Shown here one piece after another: positions 1 to 9,163 of a stretch of DNA of 64,000 nucleotides. Made by a program: the position numbers and the translations under genes. The notes under the pieces are model-generated. The model was not told the DNA's origin, did no database searches, and saw nothing but the letters and a program-made list of their open reading frames with translations. The DNA comes from Fen-1362 sp049516395 (GTDB taxonomy: Bacteria > Planctomycetota > Phycisphaerae > Sedimentisphaerales > Anaerobacaceae), in NCBI GenBank assembly GCA_049516395.1, contig JBEKTD010000004.1:124001-188000 (forward strand), written 5' to 3'. Position 1 is the first letter of the stretch. Each line of letters begins with the position of its first letter.

Positions 1-593
1 TGGTTGTGGAAGAACTGCTGCGAGCGCATCATCAGGTCGATGAGTAATTCCGCGCCTTTGCCGCGCGGGAGGATTTTATCGACGGGGGCGCCGATGTGGT
101 CGTGGGGCGGGCAGGTTTTGACGTTGACATCGGTATTTTTGAGGACGAGCAGGTGGCGATAGCTGACGCCGGTGTAAAAGCGGATATTATCGTTTGAGAG
201 CTGCTCATTCAATTCTTCTATAAGTTCGGTTCCTTCTTCGGTGGAGATATGGCCTGCGCTGTGGTCGGCCATTTTGCCATCGGCGAAAGTAACGAGGTTG
301 CACCTGAAGACCCAGTCGTCGGGCGATAACTGGACGTTTCTTGCGACCGCCTCAATCGGCGCTCTGCCGGTGTAGAATTGTCTGGGGTCGTAACCCAACA
401 GTGACATCTGTGCGACGTCGCTGCCCGGCTCCATACCTTCGGGGACGGTGCGGACGATGCCAAGCCGGCCGGTCTGGCCTATGCGGTCCATATTCGGGAT
501 ATTGGCTGCTTCCAAGGGCGTCTTGTTGCCGAACTGCTCTATCGGGTTATCCGCCGCGCCGTCAGGTATTATTATCGCGTATTTAGTGCTCAT
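1..593 (-). CDS. apgM: ApgM-type cofactor-independent phosphoglycerate mutase / putative homoserine kinase, 3' end off window
   Basis: The reverse strand from an ATG at 593 reads about 197 codons to the window edge without a stop. It starts MSTKYAIIIPDGAADNP, then has GSDVAQMSLLGYDPRQF, the metal/serine site region of the ApgM branch of the alkaline-phosphatase superfamily, and later HISTEEG. Members either interconvert 2- and 3-phosphoglycerate or, when linked to threonine genes, have been proposed as homoserine kinases. A decayed copy of the same 5' end lies beside hom at 6.1 kb, which favours the threonine role, but the sequence cannot decide this. No Shine-Dalgarno is visible before the ATG; dispersed-repeat sequence abuts the start. 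The C-terminal half is outside the window. Confidence 0.85.
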   Translation of the reverse strand, partial: MSTKYAIIIPDGAADNPIEQFGNKTPLEAANIPNMDRIGQTGRLGIVRTVPEGMEPGSDVAQMSLLGYDPRQFYTGRAPIEAVARNVQLSPDDWVFRCNLVTFADGKMADHSAGHISTEEGTELIEELNEQLSNDNIRFYTGVSYRHLLVLKNTDVNVKTCPPHDHIGAPVDKILPRGKGAELLIDLMMRSQQFFHN

Positions 594-600
594 TTTTTTG

Positions 601-740
601 CCACGAAATCACAAAGACACAAAGAAAACAATAAATCAAAATATATTTCGAAGGCAGTAGTTTATGGGTTTTGGGCGGTAAAGTCAATACCGCGGAGAAT
701 CACAAAGAGCTACCGCAGAGCACGCAGAGACCGCAGAGAT
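601..740. repeat. Dispersed short-repeat cluster upstream of apgM
   Basis: Two low-complexity motifs sit in this gap: a cacaaagacacaaag stretch at 601-627 and a ccgcagag-type stretch at 712-738. The second recurs at 16246-16311, and a relative of the first at about 43.75-43.82 kb. They look like small genome-wide repeats rather than genes. The first one directly abuts the apgM start codon. Confidence 0.6.
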
Positions 741-824
741 TTTTTGTTTATGATTTGAAAGCAAATACTTTTTGGATTGGAATGGGAATTAGAGTGTCGA
801 CCCCGAATTTCCTCATTTACACTT

Positions 825-1505
825 TTACCGCCTAATGTCAGCCTTCGTGACAAATGGCCGTATCCGCATCCAGTCCTTTCTTTGGACATCCATCGGCCTA
901 TGCGTATTTTGAATGCGCCGTACACAGTGATACATAGCAAAGACACGAGTTCCATTCGGCAGCATTCTCCCCTCCTCTCTCTCAACTTCGGCACGGAATT
1001 GACCGGCCTTCATATTGCAACCAAAGAGAATTGCTCGATATGCATATTCTCCCAATCCAACAACCACAACCGGATTGACAATTTCGATCTGTTTGCGGAG
1101 AAATGAAGCGCAATTGTTGAACCATACTTTTTGGACTTTAGCATCGAGGTTCCCATGCTTCAAACAAAGGATCGCATTCGTGAAGAATAAAATATTTTGC
1201 CCTTCTTGCGAATCCGTGTCGCGGATTGAGAATCCAGCTATCCCAAGCAATTCGATAAGTGCAAGATTTGTAAAATTACGAGAGGCATCTCGCCCCATAT
1301 TTTTGACAAAATATTTCGTACCTCCCCAATCTTGCCCAACTACCATAAGCGAGGCATCAAGGTTCCCCTGCCACCGCGACCATGGACCAATCTGATCAGA
1401 GTCAAGGCATCCACCATCAATATCTACAGGGTTCTTCAAGCCGAGACATAGATGACATACCTTTCGAGCAGCCACCAACGTCGCGTATTTCGCAATCTTG
1501 TTCAT
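825..1505 (-). CDS. Uracil-DNA glycosylase-superfamily protein
   Basis: 226 residues. A CHLC motif near residue 18 is followed by SLMVVGQDWGG (around residue 55), resembling the first active-site motif of uracil-DNA glycosylase folds. TNAILCLK lies in the middle, VVVVGLGEYA is a later beta strand, and HCVRR near the C-terminus takes the place of the family's catalytic-His segment. Such proteins excise uracil or other damaged bases, but this divergent member could have another substrate. The gene stands alone between repeat sequence and a 480-bp gap. The ATG at 1505 is the only good start, and its ribosome site is weak. Confidence 0.6.
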   Translation of the reverse strand: MNKIAKYATLVAARKVCHLCLGLKNPVDIDGGCLDSDQIGPWSRWQGNLDASLMVVGQDWGGTKYFVKNMGRDASRNFTNLALIELLGIAGFSIRDTDSQEGQNILFFTNAILCLKHGNLDAKVQKVWFNNCASFLRKQIEIVNPVVVVGLGEYAYRAILFGCNMKAGQFRAEVEREEGRMLPNGTRVFAMYHCVRRIQNTHRPMDVQRKDWMRIRPFVTKADIRR

Positions 1506-1990
1506 GTCATTGATCCGGCTAACTACTGTTTATATTGTTTCCAGACAAAACCGCATTATAGTTTTCTATACATTTTAGGTCAAAGGTGCGTAACTCCTGC
1601 TTTTGTCAGTATTATCCTCACGATTATCGGTAAAAGCAAAGGAGAAAACAGCATGAAGCGTTCAGTGTGTAGCGTATAGACATTGCCGCGGCCTGCGGCT
1701 TCATAGAAGGACACGAGGAATTTTGCTGTTGTAAATAACGGTCGGTGAAGAGAAATTTTTTAACCATACAAGATGTTTTTGTAAGAATCTTAATGTAGTA
1801 TGGGAAAAAGCATGATTTTTAGTCGTTGCAACAGGAAATATCAGGATGAATCAAACACCAACGTTATTTCTCATTTGCATGGGCGTGTTGCTTTTTCTAT
1901 TTAGACGATTTATACTGCAGCATAGAGCCAGAAAAATCAATTTGAATTTATATTTGGGAGATGCATGAAATTTATTTTTTGGAGATGCAT
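1506..1990. other. Intergenic gap upstream of GH127 gene
   Basis: No convincing ORF. Near 1660-1680 it holds a phrase (ttcagtgtgtagcgtatag) whose reverse complement resembles sequence at 26.44 kb before mnmE, probably another dispersed repeat. Just before the GH127 start the string ggagatgcat appears twice (about 1957-1966 and 1981-1990), so the ribosome site is locally duplicated. Confidence 0.4.
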
Positions 1991-3919
1991 ATGAAATTCC
2001 GGCGTTTTGGGTGTGTGTTATGTTTCGCAATTGCGTTTATGAATTTGCGAGTTTGTTTCGGCCAGGCCGCCTCACCAGTTATCCAAGGCCAAGCGCAACC
2101 TTTTTCATTGACGTCGGTGCGCCTTCTGGACGGACCCTTTCGTGATGCAATGCTGCTGGACGAGCGTTATCTGCTCAGTTTGGACCCTAACCGGTTTCTG
2201 CACACCTTTCGAATCAACGCCGGTTTGCCGACTACCGCCAAACCTTACGGCGGCTGGGAAAAACCTGATTGTGAACTTCGAGGGCACAGTTTAGGCCATT
2301 ACCTCTCGGCATGCTCGCTGATGTATGCAAGTACCGGCAATGAAGAGCTGAAACGAAGGGTCGATTACATAGTCGGCGAACTGGCCAAATGCCAGGAGGT
2401 CCTTCCTTCAAAGGGCTATAATGAAGGGTATCTTTCCGCTTTTCCAGAATCATTTATCGACCGGGTGGAACAAGGCAAAACCGTCTGGGCGCCGTGGTAC
2501 ACACTCCACAAAATTATGGCCGGCCTTTTGGATGCTTATGAACATTGTGGTAATAAGCAGGCGCTGGATGTACTGGTCAAGAATGCCGACTGGGTCAAAT
2601 TTCGCATAGATAAGCTCGACGAGAAACAGATGCAAATCATGCTGAGAACGGAATTCGGCGGAATGAACGAGGTGCTGACAAACCTCTATGCTGTCACGGG
2701 AAATCCCGAGCATCTCCGTCTGGCCAGGGCATTCGACCATCGGCAGATATTCGATATGATGGCGAAGAAGCATGACGGACTCGATGGTTACCACGGCAAT
2801 ACCCAAATCCCCAAAGTTATCGGGGCCGAGCGGGAATATGAAATGACGGGCAATGACAACTATCGCGATATCGCGACATTTTTCTGGGAGCGGGTCGCAA
2901 TGTATCGTTCTTACGTTATCGGAGGCGACACCGACAAGGAACATTTCTTTGGGGTAGATAAATTTTCCGAACATCTGGGCACCGAGACCGCCGAGACCTG
3001 TAATACGTATAATATGCTCAAGCTCACCCGTCAGTTATTCGCATTGGAACCAACCGTGCGGACGATGGATTTCTATGAACGGGGGCTATATAACCACATC
3101 CTTGCATCACAAGACCCTCAAAAGGGGATGTTTACCTATTATATGTCGCTCAAGCCGGGACATTTCAAAACTTACTCCACGCCCGAAGATTCTTTCTGGT
3201 GCTGTGTCGGAACGGGAATGGAAAATCATGCTAAATACGGTGATACAATTTACTTCCACGACGGCAATTCATTATGGGTCAATTTGTTCATCGCATCTGA
3301 GCTGCACTGGAAAGAGAAGGGATTGACGGTAACACAGGAAACCAAATTTCCGGAATCTGAGATGACAACATTTTTGTTTAAGGCGGATAAGCCGGTGGAA
3401 TTGACCGTCAGGATTCGCTGCCCGCAATGGTTATCTTCGGCGGCAGAATTTACACTCAACGGCAAAAAATTAGATGTTTCCGGTGTTGCGGGCGAATATG
3501 CTGCGATCCGGCGGCAATGGCGGGCGGGTGACAAACTCCAAGTCAAACTGCCGATGTCTATTCATCTGGAAACTCTGCCTAATACTCAAACAATCGTGGC
3601 ATTTTTATATGGGCCAATCGTTCTGGCCGGCCAATTAGGCACTGAAGGAATGCCAGGTTCTTATGCCCCCAATCAGAGCGATTTTAACAAAGTTGTCGAC
3701 CCTAATGTGCCGGTACTGGTTACTGATATCAATAATATTACGGCTCATATTGAACCTGTTGCAGGCAAGCCACTGGAGTTCCAAACCAAAGGCATCGGCA
3801 AACCCAAAGATATAACCCTGATTCCATTCTATCGGACGCATTTTCAGCGATACTCGGTCTATTGGCAGGTTTTCACCGAAGAAAGGTGGAATAAAGAAAA
3901 CCCGGGAAATAGCCAGTAA
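1991..3919 (+). CDS. Secreted GH127 beta-L-arabinofuranosidase-like glycosidase
   Basis: 642 residues from the ATG at 1991, chosen because GGAG lies six bases upstream and a clean signal peptide follows (MKFRRFGCVLCFAIAF...FGQA). Two in-frame ATGs lie further upstream (1961, 1985). The body matches glycoside hydrolase family 127 (old DUF1680). The zinc and catalytic cysteine set is visible: ETC at E335/C337 and FWCC at C404/C405, matching Glu338, Cys340, Cys417 and Cys418 of the characterised HypBA1 enzyme. It probably removes beta-L-arabinofuranose from plant or algal glycans outside the cytoplasm. The only other glycosidase in the window is a GH43 enzyme at 42 kb; the two are not linked in an operon. 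Confidence 0.9.
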   Translation: MKFRRFGCVLCFAIAFMNLRVCFGQAASPVIQGQAQPFSLTSVRLLDGPFRDAMLLDERYLLSLDPNRFLHTFRINAGLPTTAKPYGGWEKPDCELRGHSLGHYLSACSLMYASTGNEELKRRVDYIVGELAKCQEVLPSKGYNEGYLSAFPESFIDRVEQGKTVWAPWYTLHKIMAGLLDAYEHCGNKQALDVLVKNADWVKFRIDKLDEKQMQIMLRTEFGGMNEVLTNLYAVTGNPEHLRLARAFDHRQIFDMMAKKHDGLDGYHGNTQIPKVIGAEREYEMTGNDNYRDIATFFWERVAMYRSYVIGGDTDKEHFFGVDKFSEHLGTETAETCNTYNMLKLTRQLFALEPTVRTMDFYERGLYNHILASQDPQKGMFTYYMSLKPGHFKTYSTPEDSFWCCVGTGMENHAKYGDTIYFHDGNSLWVNLFIASELHWKEKGLTVTQETKFPESEMTTFLFKADKPVELTVRIRCPQWLSSAAEFTLNGKKLDVSGVAGEYAAIRRQWRAGDKLQVKLPMSIHLETLPNTQTIVAFLYGPIVLAGQLGTEGMPGSYAPNQSDFNKVVDPNVPVLVTDINNITAHIEPVAGKPLEFQTKGIGKPKDITLIPFYRTHFQRYSVYWQVFTEERWNKENPGNSQ

Positions 3920-4085
3920 GTCGAACATTAAAATGGATAGCCGTCCCGCCAGACGAATGGCAGGCAAACTGCAACGGGCAAAATTTCGTATCCGGAGCCC
4001 CCGCCAACAACTAAAAAACATTGTTGTTACAGGCCATACAATTGTTTTACGACGGCTAAGAATTCCTCGGCTGGTTCGCGGATAC

Positions 4086-5915
4086 CTATTTATTAATCAA
4101 TTTAAGCAATTCGTTAGCCTTCTCAGCGTCGAGGGTTTTTAAGGTTTTGTATTCTTCAAGGGCTGAATTCTTGTCGCCGGCTGCTGAATAGGCAGCGCCG
4201 AGAGCATAATGTGCAAGAGCGAAATCCGGCCGGATTATTATGGCCTGCTTATATGCTTCTATCGCCTGCCGGTAACTGTCAAGTATGTAGTAGGCGGCGC
4301 CAAGGTTAAGATGTGCTTCGGCATAATCCGGCTTAATTCGGATGGCTTGTTTATAGGCTTCTATCGCATCCTGATAACGTCCAAGATCTTTATATGAAAC
4401 GCCAAGATTATAGTGCGCCTTGGCGTAATCCGGCTTGATTTTTATGGCCTCCTTATATGCTTCTATCTCATCCTGCGTGCGGCCAAGGTTGCCGTAAGCA
4501 ACGCCAAGATTATAGTGTGCCTCGGCGTAACCCGGTTTGATTTTTATGGCTTGGTTAAAGGATTTCATTGCTTCCTGGTAGTGACCGAGACCCTGGTAGA
4601 CAACGCCAAGATTATTGTGAAGTATCGGAGCGTTGGGTGCTTTTGACAACATGTATTCAAAAAGACCGATTGAATTGCGCCAGTGAGTGAGATAACTGCG
4701 CGTTGCAAGGGATTCGGCGGAAGCCAATATCAGGACAAACAGGATTACAGACACAGAGGAGGCAGATTTTAACCGCAGATTACACAGAAAAGAAGCGAGA
4801 ATCATCAGCAGGCCGAAGGAGGGGAGATAGGCGAATTTATCAGAGGCGATTACGTTGGAAAAGCCAATAATCTGCATAGTCGGCAGAATTGCCACAAAAA
4901 AGAACAGCCAGCCAGTAAAAGCCGCACGAGTCCAGCGGAGAAGGATGAGTAGGATTGTGATTAAAATACAGGTACCTATAACGCCTGCCAGAACCATAGG
5001 CTGGGAGAGATTCAGGGGGTCGGGGAAGGGGTAGTGTGAAGAGAGATTTACCGGCCATATAATTTTACACAGATAAAAGATTATGTTATGGCAAAGCGTG
5101 AAAAAAACACGCCCAACGCCTATTTTGACGGGCGAGATGGTGATGGCGGTGCGAGTTTGGGAGACATAGGTTATAACGGCAAAAATACCGCCGAGGATAA
5201 AAAAAGGAATTTTTTCAAGAAACGACCGCCATTTGAGCCTTTTTAATGGCCAAAAATCGAGCAATAACATCAAAACAGGCAGAGGCGTGCTGGTGGGCTT
5301 GGACATAAGGGCGAGGAGGTAGAATAGAAAGCAAGCGATATAAAGACCCCAGGTAGAGCAACCCACAGGGGACTGGATTCTAATCCCCGCCTTCGCGGGA
5401 GTGACATGTGTATGCGTATAACGGAGGTAGAAGATGAGTGACCAGAGGGTGAAAAAGGCGGCGAGAAGGGTTTTTCGTTCGCCGACCCATGGGATAGTTT
5501 CTACTGTCATAGGATGTAGGCCGAACAAGAGACCTACGGCTGCGGCAATCCACACCTCACCAAAAAGCAGATAAAGCAGCACAATTATCAATGCAGTATT
5601 TGCAGCGTGGAGGGCAAGGCTTGTGCGATGGAAGGGCAAAAGATTTTCGACCCGGCCTCCAAGGGAATAATCGAACATGAGAGAAATCATCGTTAATGGT
5701 TGATAATATCCTTGTACCGTTGATGGTTCCAAAACTTGAGAAAGGAACTTCCAGGCGGAAAGCCAACTGGGGCTTTTGACCAGGGTGTTATTGACAAGAT
5801 ACTGGTCATCGTCAAAAGACAATGCCTGTGCGGAGAGGGCCGGCCAATGGATGGCAATAACGGCGGCGCAGACGCAACCGATAAGGATGGTCAATAAGAC
5901 AGTTTTTGAGGACAT
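4086..5915 (-). CDS. Polytopic membrane protein with C-terminal TPR repeats
   Basis: 609 residues. The first two thirds hold about ten hydrophobic segments like the dolichyl-phosphate mannosyltransferase/GT-C proteins common in Planctomycetota. The last ~180 residues form five tandem TPRs (consensus AEAHYNLGVAYxxLGRYQDAIEAYKQAIKIKPDY, shown in part: LGRYQDAIEAYKQAI). The TPR-coding DNA is itself a tandem repeat. Residues about 170-185 (HVTPAKAGIRIQS) are encoded by an inserted palindromic repeat in a loop between membrane segments. Function is not determined; a role in envelope glycan transfer is a guess from architecture. The ATG at 5915 begins the first membrane segment. Confidence 0.75.
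   Translation of the reverse strand: MSSKTVLLTILIGCVCAAVIAIHWPALSAQALSFDDDQYLVNNTLVKSPSWLSAWKFLSQVLEPSTVQGYYQPLTMISLMFDYSLGGRVENLLPFHRTSLALHAANTALIIVLLYLLFGEVWIAAAVGLLFGLHPMTVETIPWVGERKTLLAAFFTLWSLIFYLRYTHTHVTPAKAGIRIQSPVGCSTWGLYIACFLFYLLALMSKPTSTPLPVLMLLLDFWPLKRLKWRSFLEKIPFFILGGIFAVITYVSQTRTAITISPVKIGVGRVFFTLCHNIIFYLCKIIWPVNLSSHYPFPDPLNLSQPMVLAGVIGTCILITILLILLRWTRAAFTGWLFFFVAILPTMQIIGFSNVIASDKFAYLPSFGLLMILASFLCNLRLKSASSVSVILFVLILASAESLATRSYLTHWRNSIGLFEYMLSKAPNAPILHNNLGVVYQGLGHYQEAMKSFNQAIKIKPGYAEAHYNLGVAYGNLGRTQDEIEAYKEAIKIKPDYAKAHYNLGVSYKDLGRYQDAIEAYKQAIRIKPDYAEAHLNLGAAYYILDSYRQAIEAYKQAIIIRPDFALAHYALGAAYSAAGDKNSALEEYKTLKTLDAEKANELLKLINK
5371..5405. repeat. REP-like palindromic repeat inserted in-frame in the TPR gene
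   Basis: A segment with the hairpin ccccgccttcgcggg and the flank gactggattc matches the widespread 'VTPAKAGIQ' type of repeat. A diverged relative with attcccgcgaa and gccggaatccag lies between genes at 17.1-17.24 kb. Here it is translated in frame and contributes HVTPAKAGIRIQS to the host protein. Confidence 0.75.
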
Positions 5916-6099
5916 AGATTTTGCTCTAAGGTTATTATATTATTTTGATTATATAAATTCTAAATCAAAAATTAAATAGTAAAAATGCAGTTATCAGTAC
6001 TAAAAAATTTAGCGGCCTATAAAGAGCGAAGAGTTAAAAAACATTTTCCCTGTAACCAAAATATTTTTGTTTGAGGGCATCCATGCTTAATCAGCAGTT

Positions 6100-6176
6100 G
6101 GCCATTTTGTTGCCGAATTGCTCAATCGGATTATCCGCCGCGCCATCAGGTATTATGATTGCATATTTGGTTATTA
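6100..6176 (-). pseudogene. Remnant of a second apgM gene (first ~25 codons)
   Basis: Directly after the hom stop the reverse strand reads TKYAIIIPDGAADNPIEQFG, like the first 25 codons of apgM at 1-593, then diverges into unrelated sequence with a stop. The expected ATG is ATA, so it cannot start. Nearly all differences from the intact copy between codons 3 and 24 are third-position and silent, so the two copies diverged while both encoded protein before this one was cut down. The lost start overlaps the hom stop in the way of a former ATGA junction. Confidence 0.8.
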
Positions 6177-7496
6177 TTCTTTGTCCTCTGGGATATCGAC
6201 GATACGGATGCAGACGGGTTTGTCGCAGACAGCTTTTAGCTCGGCGAGGCCTTTGAGGGTGGCGGTGATTTTATCCTGTCTGTTCGGATGAGTGGTAACC
6301 ACGACGGGGACGGTATTGTCCTGGCCGGTGGCTTCGTGCTGGAGGACGCCTGAAATGCTAATGGCATTATCGGCGAGGACTTTGCCAATCTGCGCGAAGA
6401 CGCCGGGCTGGTCCTTGACCATTAAGCGGATATAGAACCGGCTGACGAGGTTGTCGATTTTATCGATCGAGCCCGCTATTTCGGCGTGCGGCTTGAGATT
6501 GAGATTTTTGAAAGTGGTCGCGGAATTGCCGAGGGCGACCTCGATTATGTCGGCGACAATCGCGCTGGCGGTGGGCATCATACCTGCGCCCCGGCCATAG
6601 AACATTACGTTGCCGACTGCGTGGCCGAAGATGCTTAAGGCGTTGAATGAGCCGTCAACCTTGGCGAGACGATTTTCTTTGCTGATAAACGAAGGATGGA
6701 CGCGGAGTGAAATCCGGCCGGCCTCATTTTTTTCCGCTATTGCCAGCAGTTTTAAACAATAACCCATTTCGCCGCCGAATCGGACGTCGTCTTTGGATAC
6801 GTGTTGTATGCCTTCGACAAAAATATCTTTCATTTCGATTGATGAGCCAAAGGCGATTGAGGCCAGTATCGCGAGTTTGTGTGCACTGTCGCCGCCTGAG
6901 ATATCGAGGGTAGGGTCGGCTTCGGCGTAGCCCTTTTGCTGTGCCTGTGCGAGCGCGTCCGCAAAATCAGCGCCCCTGCTGGTCATATTAGAGAGGATGT
7001 AATTGCAGGTCCCGTTTACGATGCCATACATTGCCTTGATGTCATTGGCAGCAAGGCCCGTTCTTATGCCTGAAATAATTGGTATTCCGCCCGCACAGCT
7101 TGCCTCGAAGGCGATGCAGCGGTCATTTTTATGGGCGGCTGCATAAAGCTCCGCGCTGTGTTCAGCCAATAACGCTTTATTTGCGGTAACGACGTGCTTG
7201 CCCGCGGCGAGCATTTTTAGCTGGATATCCTTTGCGATTTTGGTTCCGCCTACGAGTTCGACGCCTATTGAGATTGATTTATCGTTGAGGAGCCGGTTGA
7301 GGTCGTTAGTGAGAAGGCCATCGGGAAGTTTGACGGGGCGGGGCCTTTTGAGGTCGGCATCGACCACGCAGGCAAGCTCCAATCGCAGGCCGGTTTTGGC
7401 GGCGATAGCGTTTGCGTTTTCGAGGATAATTTTAGCGACGCCGGCGCCGACGGTGCCGAAGCCGACAAGACCGATTTTTATATTCTTTTCCTGCAT
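6174..7496 (-). CDS. hom: Homoserine dehydrogenase with ACT domain
   Basis: 440 residues from the ATG at 7496, preceded by AGAGGA at a good distance; a longer ORF start 18 codons upstream lacks support. The N-terminal NAD(P)-binding motif is IGLVGFGTVGAG. The catalytic region includes VTANKALLAEH, and GGDSAHKLAILASIAFG is characteristic of the family. A C-terminal ACT domain (RLMVKDQPGVFAQIGKVL) usually mediates threonine feedback. It reduces aspartate semialdehyde to homoserine for threonine and methionine. The downstream neighbour was once an apgM-like gene, now only a remnant. Confidence 0.95.
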   Translation of the reverse strand: MQEKNIKIGLVGFGTVGAGVAKIILENANAIAAKTGLRLELACVVDADLKRPRPVKLPDGLLTNDLNRLLNDKSISIGVELVGGTKIAKDIQLKMLAAGKHVVTANKALLAEHSAELYAAAHKNDRCIAFEASCAGGIPIISGIRTGLAANDIKAMYGIVNGTCNYILSNMTSRGADFADALAQAQQKGYAEADPTLDISGGDSAHKLAILASIAFGSSIEMKDIFVEGIQHVSKDDVRFGGEMGYCLKLLAIAEKNEAGRISLRVHPSFISKENRLAKVDGSFNALSIFGHAVGNVMFYGRGAGMMPTASAIVADIIEVALGNSATTFKNLNLKPHAEIAGSIDKIDNLVSRFYIRLMVKDQPGVFAQIGKVLADNAISISGVLQHEATGQDNTVPVVVTTHPNRQDKITATLKGLAELKAVCDKPVCIRIVDIPEDKE

Positions 7497-7578
7497 ATTG
7501 CATTTTCCTCTTAAAGACCGTAGTTTATAAATTCTGTGGAAGATAGTCAATTATGTTATTTGCGGGCGTGATTCGATT

Positions 7579-8307
7579 ATGGGATTACATCGATTTTATT
7601 GCGATTCGATAGATGGACCGAGAGTTGAGCTTGAGGGAACGGAGGCGCATCATCTGGCAGTATTGCGGCTGAATGCGGGCGATAAGGTTGAGCTTTTCGA
7701 CGGCCTGGGCGGGCTGGCGACGGCGGTAATATCGGCAATTCGGAAAAATATCGTTACCCTCGAAATAGAGGATGTCCGACGGAGTGAAATGCCGAAGTCG
7801 CGGCGCATAATCATCGCGGTGAGCGTCCCAAAGGGCGAGCGGTTTGACTGGCTGATTGAAAAATGCACGGAATTGGGCGTTGAGCGGATTAGTCCTGTGA
7901 TTTTCGAGCGGACGGTGAGACAGCCGGCCAACCCTAAGGCGCTTGACCGGTGGATGAACCTGGCAATCTCGGCGGGCAAGCAGTGCAAGCGATTATTTTT
8001 ACCGCAGATTGACCCGCCGATGAATTTGCAGGATTGTATCGAGGCGTTCAAAAAAGACAGCCCAAACTGCCGGCTCATCGCGGGGGGTATGTCGAGTGAT
8101 TGCCCGTCATTGGCCGGACAACCCTTTGGCTCAAATGATGTTGCTGCATTGATTGGCCCGGAAGGGGGATTAACGAAAAATGAGGAGGAGTTTTTGAAAA
8201 GCAGCGGCGTGCAGTTTGTGCGATTATCAGATACAATCCTTCGCACCGAAACCGCCGCCATTGCGTTCGCCGCTGTTCTTGCAACACAACGCAACGCTCA
8301 AGGATAA
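7579..8307 (+). CDS. rsmE: 16S rRNA (uracil-1498-N3)-methyltransferase
   Basis: 242 residues, the normal length for RsmE. The N-terminal PUA-like part has GTEAHHLAVLRLNAGD. The SPOUT knot carries SVPKGERFDWLIEKCTELGV, the IGPEGGLTKNEEEF motif and the C-terminal RLSDTILRTETAAIAF that binds SAM. It methylates U1498 of 16S rRNA in the assembled small subunit. It is divergent from hom across a short gap and may be cotranscribed with the following membrane protein, whose ribosome site AAGGAT overlaps its stop. Confidence 0.95.
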   Translation: MGLHRFYCDSIDGPRVELEGTEAHHLAVLRLNAGDKVELFDGLGGLATAVISAIRKNIVTLEIEDVRRSEMPKSRRIIIAVSVPKGERFDWLIEKCTELGVERISPVIFERTVRQPANPKALDRWMNLAISAGKQCKRLFLPQIDPPMNLQDCIEAFKKDSPNCRLIAGGMSSDCPSLAGQPFGSNDVAALIGPEGGLTKNEEEFLKSSGVQFVRLSDTILRTETAAIAFAAVLATQRNAQG

Positions 8308-8312
8308 CTGTA

Positions 8313-9146
8313 ATGGCTAAGCAAAAAGAAGAAATTTTGTTTGAGTGGGTGTGTCCAAAAGAGGTATCGCTTCTTGCTGCAAAGGCGCAGTTCAAACGAG
8401 CCAAGATTGTAATACCGTGGTTTGTCTTAATTACAGGGATTATCTTGGCAGTGCTTTGCTTTGCCTTTGATTATCTACTGCCGCAAGATTCGGGATTCAG
8501 TTTCGGAAAGCTTTTTGTTGTTGGTATAATTGCTATTACTTTGGCGTCGTTATTAGGGTATATCGTGATTATTATAAGCGCTATTCTATCCCGGAGAAAA
8601 TACCAAATTACTGCTGACAAAGTGTTTTTCGTATTTAGCGGAGACAAGAGGTTTATTAGATGGAAGGATACGATAGGCTACAAAATGGGCAATTACGGGG
8701 AATTTGAAGGGTTTCCCGGAGTTATTATTTACCATAAGGGGCAATTTGGGAATTCAATCTGTCTTCCACAAGACGAACGTGCTGAACAAATAACCAATTA
8801 TATTGCTGGACGAATTCCTCTTCTTGATGCGATTCCCTCGCATCTGGAAACTATTAAGTTAACTGTGCGGCAAAAGATTTGGCTCTGTGTTTTTACTGGG
8901 TTATATTCTTTATGTATATCAGTGTTCTCTGTTTTTTATAGTCATAGATTGATTTTATTGATTTGGGCAGTTCCTTTTTTGGGGCCTGGGACAATTTATT
9001 TAGTTTCGGTTTACAAAAGTCGATTTCTTAGTAATAAGAATCTTCAACTTTGCGCAAGTGCTTTTAATGTGATTTCCTTTGTTTTTATTGCAGTTTTGAT
9101 TTTATGGCTATTTGTTTGGCAGATGAAAAGAGAATACGGCTGGTGA
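8313..9146 (+). CDS. Hypothetical multi-pass membrane protein
   Basis: 277 residues, not recognised. Hydrophobic segments are at about residues 33-52, 64-88, 188-208, 214-235 and 250-270. Between the second and third is a soluble stretch that reads like a PH-like or YcxB-type fold (KYQITADKVFFVFSGDKRF followed by IRWKDTIGYK). The start five bases after rsmE has AAGGAT upstream. The following gene has its own ribosome site and may be coexpressed. Confidence 0.6.
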   Translation: MAKQKEEILFEWVCPKEVSLLAAKAQFKRAKIVIPWFVLITGIILAVLCFAFDYLLPQDSGFSFGKLFVVGIIAITLASLLGYIVIIISAILSRRKYQITADKVFFVFSGDKRFIRWKDTIGYKMGNYGEFEGFPGVIIYHKGQFGNSICLPQDERAEQITNYIAGRIPLLDAIPSHLETIKLTVRQKIWLCVFTGLYSLCISVFSVFYSHRLILLIWAVPFLGPGTIYLVSVYKSRFLSNKNLQLCASAFNVISFVFIAVLILWLFVWQMKREYGW

Positions 9147-9163
9147 TTTAAAAGGATTCTTTT

